Source: a bacterium HR37
GTDB lineage: Bacteria; Desulfobacterota_D; UBA1144; Nemesobacterales; CSP1-2
Length of the DNA: 64,000 nucleotides
Direction of reading: 5' to 3'
NCBI GenBank assembly: GCA_002898375.1
Contig: BEIN01000006.1
Location: 1 to 64,000, forward strand
The notes under the pieces were generated by a model. It saw only the letters and a program-made list of their open reading frames with translations. It made no database searches and was not told where the DNA came from. This document shows positions 27,670-37,242 of this stretch, piece after piece; position 1 is the stretch's first letter; each line of letters starts with the position of its first letter. Made by a program: the position numbers and the translations under genes.

Positions 27670-30135
27670 TTGAATGAGGTTGTAATGATTGAGGAAATTG
27701 CCCTAGCATCACTACTTCATGATATAGGAAAGCTTATAAAGAGGGCTTTTGGAGAACGAAAAAATCACCAGGATCTTGGTGCCGATTGGTTAGAGAAAAA
27801 GGGTTTGAAGGGGATCATACCGGGCGCGGCAAGATACCACCACAGTGATAGGTTTGGGGAGATTGCAAATTCAAACTACCTCCTTTTAATCTATGAAGCA
27901 GACAACCTATCTGCTGGAGAAAGAAGGATAAAGGGGGATCTCCTCAGTGAAAGCATAACAGGAGAGTTTGAGGAAAGGGTTCCTCTTCTTTCTATATTTT
28001 CACGGGTCTCTCTGGATCCGGACAAACCGGATACAGTAAAACCCATCTTTGTCTCTCCCTTCTATCTAGACGAGGGGTCATATATACCTCCAGAGATAAA
28101 TAAAGAACAAATGGGTTTTGAGGAACTCAGAGCGAAAACAATTCCACAGAGTACTTATAGGGAACTCTGGACTCACTTTGAGAAGGAATTTGATCTCATT
28201 AACAACACAAAAGCCTTATCCACAAATACACTTCTTTTTCTTCTTCAAAAATACACCTCAACCATACCCTCCCACACACTCGTTGCACTTGATAAGGAGA
28301 AGGGAGGGATACTGTGGGGTCAGTTTCCCGATGTATCTCTGTTTGATCACCTAAAAAGCACAGCAGCTATTTCAGGAGCACTCTACAGATACATTTTGGA
28401 AAAATGCAGGGAGCGCTTTTACAATGAACAACTGATAAACGAGATAACCTCTGAGGAATCCCGTCTAGAGAAGAGGTTTCTTCTTATTGGAGCAGACCTT
28501 TCAGGGATACAGGACTTTATATACACGGTTACTACAACAGGAGCTCTTAAAACCCTTAGAGGGAGATCATTCTACATAGAGATGCTCTGTCACCACCTTG
28601 CAAGAGAAATAACTAACGCTCTGGAACTTACAACTGCAAATATAGTATTTGTTGGAGGAGGTGGTTTTGTCCTCCTTGCACAAAACACGGATACAGCAAA
28701 AAGGGTTATCATGCAAACAATGGAGAAAACCAACTCTTATTTGTTCGATAGATTCGGTACAAACCTGTATCTTGGATTCTCACTAACTGAGCTCTCAGGC
28801 TATGAGATAGCGGGCACCGGTCTGGAAAAAGGACAAAGAGACTTTGGAACTATATGGAAGAGCTTAAGAGAAGCGATTGACACCCAGAAACTCAGGAAGT
28901 GGAAAAACAACCTGCACTGGATATTAAAGCCTCATGAACCCAAAAAAGAGAACTGCCAGATATGTAGAGAGGAGGTAGAGGAAATTACCCCAATAGATGA
29001 AGATAAGAATCTCTCGGGATGCACCTATTGCAGGCACTTTTACGAAATTGGGAAAAAACTGGGGTCAAAAAGATATAGATTCATTATTAAAAACCCTCCC
29101 ATGGAAAGCGATTTTGAAATAAACGGTTCAAGCTATGCGATTTCAGAACACCCATCAGATTCCGAGACGGTCTTTGTAATAAACTCTCTCGACCCTGAGG
29201 ACTACAAAAATCGAAACTCTATTTTTATTCCGTACGGACGCTATGGAGTAACAGGGGAATTTGACGAACTTTCAGAACTATCTACCGGTGTCAAGCGTAT
29301 AGGAGCACTGAGAATGGACGTTGACAATCTTGGCCAGATCTTCTCTCGAGGTCTAAAACGCATAAGAAACAGTCAAGAGATCTCGTATCAGAGCTTTTCC
29401 AGAATAGCATCCCTATCAAGAGAACTAAATTTGTTTTTTAACTTTTATCTAACACAGATACTAGAGTGCAAACTATTTAAGGACTTTAGAAGTCTGAGGC
29501 TCCTAAATGAGCCTCAACCAAGAAAAGCAGTCATAATATACGCAGGTGGTGATGACCTATTCATTACAGGATCGTGGGATGATGTGGTTGAAACAGCCTT
29601 TGATATACACAGGTGTTTTAAACTCCATACAGGAGAAAATCCCTATCTCGACCTCTCAGCAGGAGTGGGAATCTTTAGAACAAAGTACCCACTCTACAAA
29701 ATGGCACAAGAGACAGGGGAACTGGAAGAGAATGCTAAACGAAACATAAAAGACAAGGAAGAGAAAAGATCCGTATGTCTCTTTAGAAGCGACTTGGTAT
29801 TTAAATGGAGTGAAGCTGATAAGATACTCGATACCATGAGGCTTCTCCTAAACCTCACGACGCAAACAAACGGAAGGCTAAGGTTTAAGTTACCAAGAAA
29901 GTTCATATACGAGGTTCTTAAAGTGTATGAAGAACTTGATAGCCTAGAAGCCTTCTGGCATCCAAAGTTGTTTTATATAACTACAAGAACTGGAGAGAAA
30001 CTCAAATCAGAAGAAAATAAAAAGGACTGGTATGTTTTGAGAAACGAGATTATGAAACCAGATAACAAAAAGTATATAACAGCCTCACTTATCTGGCTTG
30101 ACCTATTTTTAAGGGGAGGAGAGAGAAATGATTAA
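27670..30135 (+). CDS. cas10: type III-A CRISPR protein Cas10/Csm1
   Basis: HD motif LASLLHDIGKLIKRA; zinc knuckle CQICREE...CTYC; palm MDVDNLGQIF and cyclase YAGGDDLFITGSW. Confidence 0.97.
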   Translation: MNEVVMIEEIALASLLHDIGKLIKRAFGERKNHQDLGADWLEKKGLKGIIPGAARYHHSDRFGEIANSNYLLLIYEADNLSAGERRIKGDLLSESITGEFEERVPLLSIFSRVSLDPDKPDTVKPIFVSPFYLDEGSYIPPEINKEQMGFEELRAKTIPQSTYRELWTHFEKEFDLINNTKALSTNTLLFLLQKYTSTIPSHTLVALDKEKGGILWGQFPDVSLFDHLKSTAAISGALYRYILEKCRERFYNEQLINEITSEESRLEKRFLLIGADLSGIQDFIYTVTTTGALKTLRGRSFYIEMLCHHLAREITNALELTTANIVFVGGGGFVLLAQNTDTAKRVIMQTMEKTNSYLFDRFGTNLYLGFSLTELSGYEIAGTGLEKGQRDFGTIWKSLREAIDTQKLRKWKNNLHWILKPHEPKKENCQICREEVEEITPIDEDKNLSGCTYCRHFYEIGKKLGSKRYRFIIKNPPMESDFEINGSSYAISEHPSDSETVFVINSLDPEDYKNRNSIFIPYGRYGVTGEFDELSELSTGVKRIGALRMDVDNLGQIFSRGLKRIRNSQEISYQSFSRIASLSRELNLFFNFYLTQILECKLFKDFRSLRLLNEPQPRKAVIIYAGGDDLFITGSWDDVVETAFDIHRCFKLHTGENPYLDLSAGVGIFRTKYPLYKMAQETGELEENAKRNIKDKEEKRSVCLFRSDLVFKWSEADKILDTMRLLLNLTTQTNGRLRFKLPRKFIYEVLKVYEELDSLEAFWHPKLFYITTRTGEKLKSEENKKDWYVLRNEIMKPDNKKYITASLIWLDLFLRGGERND

Positions 30136-30631
30136 AAATAAAGATATAGAGAAGTTACAGTCTTTAAAAGACAAGTTATCTGAAGGCAAAAACAGAGACC
30201 AAAGAACGGATCACCACGATGAAAACAGGATTATAAAAACTATAAGAGAAGATGCACTTACACCACGTAATCTGGTGGAATGTGCAAAAGAGCTGGGAGA
30301 GCTTCTTGTAAAAAGAGGACTTAAATCAGCCAAACTAAGGAGAATATACGATCCCGTTACGACCCTCAAAGTAAAGCTTCGCTCCATACTGGCAAAAGAT
30401 GAATCAGAAAGAGCAAAAGAGTTAGAGAACATAAGGGCTTCTCTTCTTTTTCTAAAACCAAAGCTAAAATCGGAGTCCCGCAGGGAAAAAAGGGTTGAAC
30501 CACTTGCAAATGCCCTTGAGGCATACATAGATAGGATAATAGATAGCAACGACATAAAAGATTATGAAAACTTCGTAAACTTCTTTGAGGCGGTGGTGGG
30601 TTATCACAAGGGCCTTGGGGGAAAAGACTAA
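30128..30631 (+). CDS. csm2: type III-A CRISPR protein Csm2
   Basis: Small helical protein; LRRIYDPVTTLKVKLR...LLFLKPKL...VNFFEAVVGYHKGLGGKD; operon position. Confidence 0.93.
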   Translation: MIKNKDIEKLQSLKDKLSEGKNRDQRTDHHDENRIIKTIREDALTPRNLVECAKELGELLVKRGLKSAKLRRIYDPVTTLKVKLRSILAKDESERAKELENIRASLLFLKPKLKSESRREKRVEPLANALEAYIDRIIDSNDIKDYENFVNFFEAVVGYHKGLGGKD

Positions 30632-30646
30632 AGGAGGTATTAAGGG

Positions 30647-31462
30647 ATGATAACAAGAAACACCAGACCTCTGTTTGGAAAGCTTATTCTTACAGGGAAG
30701 ATAAGGGCAGTTACTGGACTACATATAGGGGGTCCAGAAGCAGAACTTAAGATTGGAGGTATAGATTCATTTGTGATAAAGGACCCAATTGGAATTCCCT
30801 ACATCCCGGGTAGCTCCCTGAAAGGGAAGCTTAGAGACATTTTAGAAAGAAAAAGACAGGCTGAAGATAGTAATTTTAAATTTGACCATCAGAGCGGAAC
30901 ACAAGCAAATCCGGTTTACCGACATGAATGTATGGATAAGGATGAAAAGGAATGGCAGGAAGTTAGCCTCAAATGTCCTGTATGTAGATTGTTTGGTAAG
31001 TCAAGAGACTCGTTTAATATACCTTCAAGATTAATAGTAAGAGACAGTTTTCTTGACCAGAGGAGCAAAGAGATGCTGGAAAGAATCGGAAGCTTTACGG
31101 AAGTAAAGGGAGAAAACACCCTCGACCGTATTACTTCAGCAGCAAACCCAAGATTCATAGAGAGGGTTCCTCCAGATACGGTCTTTAACTTTGAAATGGT
31201 ATATAACATAGAATCAACAGAAGACCTTAAAGAAGATATGAACAACCTATCCTCAGCTCTTCAAGTTCTTGAAGATGATGGCATCGGTGGGCATGTATCA
31301 AGAGGTTACGGTAAGGTATCTTTTGAAGGAATAAAGGTTACCGCAAAAAAGATAGAGTTCTATCGGACACAGGAAGATAGATTTATAAAAGAAGTGGAGA
31401 TAGGTCATCCTTCAAACCTTAAAGACAGGGTACAGGAGATTCAAATCTTCTTTGGGAGCTAA
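30647..31462 (+). CDS. csm3: type III-A RAMP protein Csm3
   Basis: GGIDSFVIKDPIGIPYIPGSSLKGKLRDILERK; CPVCRLFGKS; GGHVSRGYGKVSF. Confidence 0.97.
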   Translation: MITRNTRPLFGKLILTGKIRAVTGLHIGGPEAELKIGGIDSFVIKDPIGIPYIPGSSLKGKLRDILERKRQAEDSNFKFDHQSGTQANPVYRHECMDKDEKEWQEVSLKCPVCRLFGKSRDSFNIPSRLIVRDSFLDQRSKEMLERIGSFTEVKGENTLDRITSAANPRFIERVPPDTVFNFEMVYNIESTEDLKEDMNNLSSALQVLEDDGIGGHVSRGYGKVSFEGIKVTAKKIEFYRTQEDRFIKEVEIGHPSNLKDRVQEIQIFFGS

Positions 31463-31471
31463 AAACCACAC

Positions 31472-32461
31472 ATGGAACTTTCAATTGCAAAACTAAGATT
31501 TAAAACCCCTGTAAGATTTGGTCAAGAGGGAATAGGACTTGAGAAAACCAGGAATTTGCTTCACTCTGATACCCTCTTTAGTTCACTTGTATGGGCATGG
31601 TCAGAAATCTACGGGTTAGATAAGACCTCCGATGTTGTGGAGTTATTTAAGGACGAACCTCCTCTCATTATATCCTCTGCATTTCCCTGGTCAGGTAAAA
31701 CACTTATGCTCCCAAAACCTTTTATAAAGGCAAAGTTTATAGACCCCATAGTCGAGGAAAGCTACTCAAAAAAAATAAAGAAACTCAACTTCGTAACAAA
31801 GGAAACTTTTGAAGTCCTGATAAATGGAAAGCCTCTGGAGAAAGAACTAATTGAGGAGACACTAAAAAATCAATTATTTGAATACCTAACAAAACCATTT
31901 GTCTCTCTAGACCGTGTTACTTACTCCCCAAACATATACTACGTAACCTCCACCGTATTTAGGAAAAGGCTATCTGAGAGGACACTGGAAGAAGGAGGAG
32001 TCTACTTTTTTTTCAGGGTAACGGAAAAAAACATGGAGGAGATGCTTAAATCTGCACTACTTTACCTTGGAGATACAGGCATTGGAGGAAAGAAGAGCTG
32101 TGGGTACGGGAAATTTGAGTACGAAATAGACAGGATCAGTCTGGATACACCTGAAAAACCAGATAGCTTTGTTACCCTTTCCCTATCCATTCCCAATGAG
32201 AGTGAGCTTTTGGAACTTGACTCCGATAATGCGTTTTACCATCTTATCAGGAGAAGGGGATGGATAGTGTCACCTTTCTTTACGCGAAACAAAAGAAAAA
32301 AAGCAATTTACTGCTTTACAGAAGGTTCTGTCTTTCCAGCAGAGTTTAGAGGAAGAATGGTTGATGTTACCCCTGAGGAAATAGAGCAAGAAATTCCCCA
32401 CCGGGTTTATCGTTATGGTTATCCATTCTGGATCCCTGTAAGGAGAGCTGGAAATGGCTAG
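31472..32461 (+). CDS. csm4: type III-A RAMP protein Csm4
   Basis: Operon order; LLYLGDTGIGGKKSCGYGKFEY glycine-rich loop. Confidence 0.95.
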   Translation: MELSIAKLRFKTPVRFGQEGIGLEKTRNLLHSDTLFSSLVWAWSEIYGLDKTSDVVELFKDEPPLIISSAFPWSGKTLMLPKPFIKAKFIDPIVEESYSKKIKKLNFVTKETFEVLINGKPLEKELIEETLKNQLFEYLTKPFVSLDRVTYSPNIYYVTSTVFRKRLSERTLEEGGVYFFFRVTEKNMEEMLKSALLYLGDTGIGGKKSCGYGKFEYEIDRISLDTPEKPDSFVTLSLSIPNESELLELDSDNAFYHLIRRRGWIVSPFFTRNKRKKAIYCFTEGSVFPAEFRGRMVDVTPEEIEQEIPHRVYRYGYPFWIPVRRAGNG

Positions 32462-33560
32462 GATAAGGTTACGCACGCTTACCCCTATTCACGTAGGTAG
32501 TGGAACAGAAGAGCTAATATCAGGCATAGATTACCTTAAAGCAGGAAACATCACATACATATTAAATAAAGACAGGTTATACAGAGTTCTTCTTGAGAGA
32601 AATCTATTTGATAGATTCCTTACGGGAATAGATTCAACAAATAAATGGCTTGAGGAATTCATGTACAAAGAAGGTTTACTAAAACAAAAGGTTCTTGAAG
32701 ACATTTGCCTTTACAGAATACATACAGGTGGATTAAGTCCAAAAAGGATTAGACCATTTATAAGGGATGCTTTCGGAAGAGCCTTCTTGCCTGGAAGTTC
32801 AATAAAAGGATTTCTTCGCTCTTCCTTAATATACTCAATAGCTTTACTAACAGAACCCCAGACACTTGAGAGAAGATTTTTTGATTCACTCAGAGAACTT
32901 GAAAACAGGAAATACAATGTAAGAGAACAGGCCAAAAGAATCGGGAACTTTCTTGAGGATGAGCTTTCAAACTTTTTTATTCCATATGCTAGTGAAAAGC
33001 CACACAGGGATATTTTCAGAACTCTGTTAATTAAAGATTCCTTACCGATTAAAGATGAGGACATTCAAGTATATGAGGTAAGGAATATAAAAAAGAGTGG
33101 AGAAGCAACTGGCTTCTATACGTTTATTGAAGCAATTAAACCAGGGGTGGAAATAGAGCTTGATACACACTTAAAAGATAATATCCTTAAGACATTTAGC
33201 TCAACAGGGAAAAAACTCCTCTTCTCAAACTTAAGGGATATTCTTAACATGGCTCAACAGTTTGGGAACAGGGTTATGGAAAACGAAATATCATTTTTCA
33301 GCCAGTCCGAACAACTTAAAAATGTTGTATATACCCTCTCTAGCTTCAGAAGCAAGCTCATAGGTAAAATAGGATGGGGAACTGGCCTTGAGGGAACCTC
33401 TGTTTTCTCAGCTCTACCACCAAAGGTAAAACGGGAAATAAAAAGAAGGTTTTACAGAGTTTCAGACAACAGGGACTTTCCTGAAACAAGAAGGGTAGTA
33501 TTTGAGAGAGAAAAACCCTCAACCCCGCTGGGCTGGGTTGAATTTTCTCTTGAGGATTAA
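32454..33560 (+). CDS. csm5: type III-A RAMP protein Csm5
   Basis: RIRLRTLTPIHVGSGTEE; IRPFIRDAFGRAFLPGSSIKGFLRSSLIY. Confidence 0.96.
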   Translation: MARIRLRTLTPIHVGSGTEELISGIDYLKAGNITYILNKDRLYRVLLERNLFDRFLTGIDSTNKWLEEFMYKEGLLKQKVLEDICLYRIHTGGLSPKRIRPFIRDAFGRAFLPGSSIKGFLRSSLIYSIALLTEPQTLERRFFDSLRELENRKYNVREQAKRIGNFLEDELSNFFIPYASEKPHRDIFRTLLIKDSLPIKDEDIQVYEVRNIKKSGEATGFYTFIEAIKPGVEIELDTHLKDNILKTFSSTGKKLLFSNLRDILNMAQQFGNRVMENEISFFSQSEQLKNVVYTLSSFRSKLIGKIGWGTGLEGTSVFSALPPKVKREIKRRFYRVSDNRDFPETRRVVFEREKPSTPLGWVEFSLED

Positions 33561-33788
33561 GTATGTTTGTTCTTTGACAATTGAATAATAGACTCACATG
33601 AGAATAATTCTCATCGAGCACCGAGGGAATGCAAAAAAGTGGGGGGTTGCTCGAATTTAGAAAATCAAGTGATTTAAATGGGTTACGTAACAGTGACAAA
33701 AATTGTCCTGTGGATAAGTTGTGGATAACTTGAGGTGCTCGAAAACTGCATACTAACTCATTTAAATCATTAGAGAAAATAAGGGTAC
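33561..33788 (+). promoter_or_regulatory. putative leader of CRISPR array 2
   Basis: Non-coding, AT-rich interval between csm5 and repeat 1; terminal-repeat degeneration lies at the opposite end of the array; contains several palindromes. Confidence 0.7.
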
Positions 33789-35061
33789 GTGGAAATACCT
33801 ATTCCCGCTTAAGGGAACTGCTACCTTTGGTAAGTGAATACTTAGTCAGTTTTTCGTCTAGGTGGAAATACCTATTCCCGCTTAAGGGAACTGCTACTGT
33901 GCAGCTCGCTTGTCCACGCATACTTCACACATAATAAGTCTCTGTGGAAATACCTATTCCCGCTTAAGGGAACTGCTACCCAGATCCCGTGTGGCGTAAC
34001 CGCCACTACATCGTAGCTCGTGGAAATACCTATTCCCGCTTAAGGGAACTGCTACCCTCCGCCGTGTTATATTAACTTTGTGGTTGTTATTTTGTGGAAA
34101 TACCTATTCCCGCTTAAGGGAACTGCTACTTTATCAAGCTCGACCTTGTGAGCTTACATCTCCATTATCTCGTGGAAATACCTATTCCCGCTTAAGGGAA
34201 CTGCTACGGGAGAACAAACTCTTCATTCCCCAAACGAATAACGATTTCATATCGTGGAAATACCTATTCCCGCTTAAGGGAACTGCTACAGAAACCTAAC
34301 TTTTGTACCGTGGGAGTTACCAATACCTTGTGGAAATACCTATTCCCGCTTAAGGGAACTGCTACTCTTCATAATCAAATTTTCCCCCGCATTTTAAAAA
34401 CCAAGTGGAAATACCTATTCCCGCTTAAGGGAACTGCTACACATAGTCATAACCAAGAAGCACTATCCTCCACCTTCGTGGAAATACCTATTCCCGCTTA
34501 AGGGAACTGCTACCTATGTTGTCAGGTTGGATCCACAGAGGGCTGTTAACTGGGCGTGGAAATACCTATTCCCGCTTAAGGGAACTGCTACAATAATTGT
34601 TACAGATAGAATCTGAGTCTATCGTGTGCTGGTAGTGGAAATACCTATTCCCGCTTAAGGGAACTGCTACTTGTCTGTGGTACTGAACTGTACTTTGGCT
34701 TTCACCATTTCGTGGAAATACCTATTCCCGCTTAAGGGAACTGCTACGGAAAATTGGTAGCCTACTAGATATGTGGATTCAACAGGTGAGTGGAAATACC
34801 TATTCCCGCTTAAGGGAACTGCTACAGAAAAGACACTGCTATGTTGTGTGCCGTGAGGTGTAAGGGTTTGTGGAAATACCTATTCCCGCTTAAGGGAACT
34901 GCTACTTTACGAACTTTCGGCAAGAAGCAACTTAACACAAATTTGCCTAGTGGAAATACCTATTCCCGCTTAAGGGAACTGCTACTAGCGTTTCATGGCT
35001 CCGCCCACAAGGATTATGAATTTTTGTGGAAATACCTATTCCCGCTTAAGGGAACTGCTAA
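33789..35061 (+). CRISPR. CRISPR array 2: 17 repeats, 16 spacers; 36-nt repeat GTGGAAATACCTATTCCCGCTTAAGGGAACTGCTAC
   Basis: Repeats start at 33789,33862,33944,34020,34094,34172,34254,34330,34405,34478,34556,34635,34712,34790,34870,34950,35026; last repeat ends CTAA instead of CTAC. Confidence 0.99.
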
Positions 35062-35094
35062 GACTATTACCGTTAAGGTAAAAAGGAGAAGAAG

Positions 35095-35162
35095 AGAAGA
35101 GGAGAAAAGGTTAAGAGGAGAAAAGGTTAAGAGGAGAAAAGGTTAAAAGGAGAAAAGGGGTA
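35095..35162 (+). repeat. purine-rich short tandem repeat, about 16-nt unit AGGAGAAAAGGTTAAG
   Basis: gaggagaaaaggttaagaggagaaaaggttaagaggagaaaaggttaaaaggagaaaagg. Confidence 0.85.
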
Positions 35163-35219
35163 TGATTATAGCTTTTATCCAAGAAAGGTTAAAAGAGAGA
35201 AGGCAAATCACAGAAAATA

Positions 35220-35870
35220 CTAAAGATTTTTTTTGTCATAAGGGCAAATATCAACAAGGTGGCATTCTCTACATTTTGGGTTTTTAGCTTTACATACATA
35301 CCTGCCAAAAAGAACAAGGGCATTTGATATATATGCCCAGTTTTCTTCAGAGAAAAACCCTGCCAGATCCTTCTCTATCTTCAGAGGGTCTTTATTGTTT
35401 GTAAGCCCGAGCCGTTTACTTACCCTCTGGACATGAGTGTCAACCACAATCGCAGGCTTATTAAAAGCATTTACAAGGATAACCGATGCTGTTTTTCTCC
35501 CTACACCTGGAAGCTTTACAAGTTCATCTATACTATCAGGAACTTTCCCCCCATAATTCTCTGCAATTATTCTTCCTATCTCCTTTATTCTCTCTGCTTT
35601 TTTTCTGTAGTAGTTAATTGGTTTAAGAATCTCATAAAGGTCTTCAATGGGGGCTTTTGAAATTGCCTCCGGTGTTGGATACCTTTTAAAAAGCTCTGGA
35701 GATATCTGATTTACCTTAACATCTGTGGTCTGAGCTGATAAAACAACAACCACCAAAAGTTCAAAAGGATTACTAAAGACCAGCTCTGTTCTGGGGTTTG
35801 GAAAGTGTTTTTTTAGTCTTTCTACAATCTCTTTCTCTCCTACTTTCTTAGAAGGCTCTTTTTTCCTCAT
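35220..35870 (-). CDS. nth: endonuclease III
   Basis: VVVLSAQTTDVKVNQ, LPGVGRKTASVILVNAF, VDTHVQRVSKRLGL, CxxxxxxCxxCxxxxxC Fe-S cluster. Confidence 0.97.
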   Translation of the reverse strand: MRKKEPSKKVGEKEIVERLKKHFPNPRTELVFSNPFELLVVVVLSAQTTDVKVNQISPELFKRYPTPEAISKAPIEDLYEILKPINYYRKKAERIKEIGRIIAENYGGKVPDSIDELVKLPGVGRKTASVILVNAFNKPAIVVDTHVQRVSKRLGLTNNKDPLKIEKDLAGFFSEENWAYISNALVLFGRYVCKAKNPKCRECHLVDICPYDKKNL

Positions 35871-35955
35871 GCCTTAAAAATTAATCGTTTTAAGTTTTTT
35901 TGCAATAACGATAGCAGTTTATCTTTTAAAGAAATTGAATTAAAATCAAGTAACA

Positions 35956-37242
35956 GTGGAGGATAAGCCTATGAGAAAGGCAATGCTTATAACCGTTGGA
36001 ACAGGACGTAACAGGGAAGATATAGCAGAGGGTATTGTTTTCTCCATAAAGCGTGAAAACCCCGAATTTCTCTGTTTTTTTGTAACCCCAAAAAGCAATA
36101 AGGAAACCCTACCGCTTATAGTAAGCAAGCTGAGTATTAATAAAGGCACATACAGGGTTATCGAGCATGAGGAAGCAGACGATATCCAGGAACTCTACAT
36201 GCACTATGATGGGGTCTTAAGGGATATTATAAACGAAGGGTTTTCCCCTGAAGAGATAGTTATAGACTACACATCGGGGACAAAATCCATGTCTGCAGCC
36301 CTCTTTGCAGTAGGGATTGCAAGAGAGGTAGGAGCGGTAACGTATATATCCGGGAAAAGAGATGATTCTGGAAGGGTAATTCAGGGAACGGAAAAACAGG
36401 TCTCCCCGAACATAACAATGCTTAGGATGGCTATAAAACTCGATAGGTTTAGCAAACTCTTTAACTCGTATCAGTTTGAAGCCTGTATGTCTCTACTTAG
36501 CGAGTTTGAGAAAAAGATTTCCCAGGAAACCGTAAAAGAAAAACTTGCCTTTCTGGAATCACTTACAAGGGCATATATGCTCTGGGACAGGTTTGATACG
36601 GAAGGAAGCCTTAAAGAGCTTACCGAGCTAAGCCGGAGGAACGAAGGATTTCTCAGGGAGCTTGAGATAAAAGGGCAGCTGGATAGAAACAAAGAGCTAC
36701 TTTACCGGGAAAAGCAGAGCAAATACTCGGTAGAAAGGATAGTTGATCTATTTAAGAACGCAGAAAGAAGGTTTGAAGAGGGAAAATACGATGACGCTGT
36801 AGCAAGACTTTATAGAACCATTGAGTACATGGCACAGGTAAGGCTTTTTACGAACCACAATGGGATAGAAACCGGCGATCTGGATATGGATAGGCTAAGA
36901 GAAAAGCTCGATGAAGCCACAATTGAAGAGCTTGAGAAAAAAAGAAGCGAAGGGAAGGTAAAGGTTGGACTTGTTGATTCCTTTTTTCTCCTTTACAAAC
37001 TCGGTGACGAAATGGGAAGAAGGTTTGTTAACGAATTTAACGACAGTAACTCCGAGCTAAAAAAGTACATAAACCTCAGAAACCAGTCCATTCTTGCCCA
37101 CGGATTTACCCCTATAGGCAGGGAAGGAGCAGAAAAACTAAAGAGAATAGTAGAGTCCTATCTAAATGATTTCTTTCCTTCCTGGAAGCAAATAGAACAA
37201 AAAGCCCGATTTCCAAAAATAAGAGATGTTAGATGGATTTAG
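35956..37242 (+). CDS. CARF-HEPN CRISPR ancillary protein (Csm6-like / TIGR02710-like)
   Basis: N-terminal Rossmann MLITVGTGRNREDIAEGI, VIDYTSGTKSMSAALFAVGIA; C-terminal HEPN RNQSILAH (R-x6-H). Confidence 0.88.
   Translation: MEDKPMRKAMLITVGTGRNREDIAEGIVFSIKRENPEFLCFFVTPKSNKETLPLIVSKLSINKGTYRVIEHEEADDIQELYMHYDGVLRDIINEGFSPEEIVIDYTSGTKSMSAALFAVGIAREVGAVTYISGKRDDSGRVIQGTEKQVSPNITMLRMAIKLDRFSKLFNSYQFEACMSLLSEFEKKISQETVKEKLAFLESLTRAYMLWDRFDTEGSLKELTELSRRNEGFLRELEIKGQLDRNKELLYREKQSKYSVERIVDLFKNAERRFEEGKYDDAVARLYRTIEYMAQVRLFTNHNGIETGDLDMDRLREKLDEATIEELEKKRSEGKVKVGLVDSFFLLYKLGDEMGRRFVNEFNDSNSELKKYINLRNQSILAHGFTPIGREGAEKLKRIVESYLNDFFPSWKQIEQKARFPKIRDVRWI

Noticed and set aside
34078-35146. Plus-strand ORFs with repeated GNTYSRLRELL / WKYLFPLKGTAT units
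   Set aside because: Translation artefact of CRISPR array 2 repeats and spacers.
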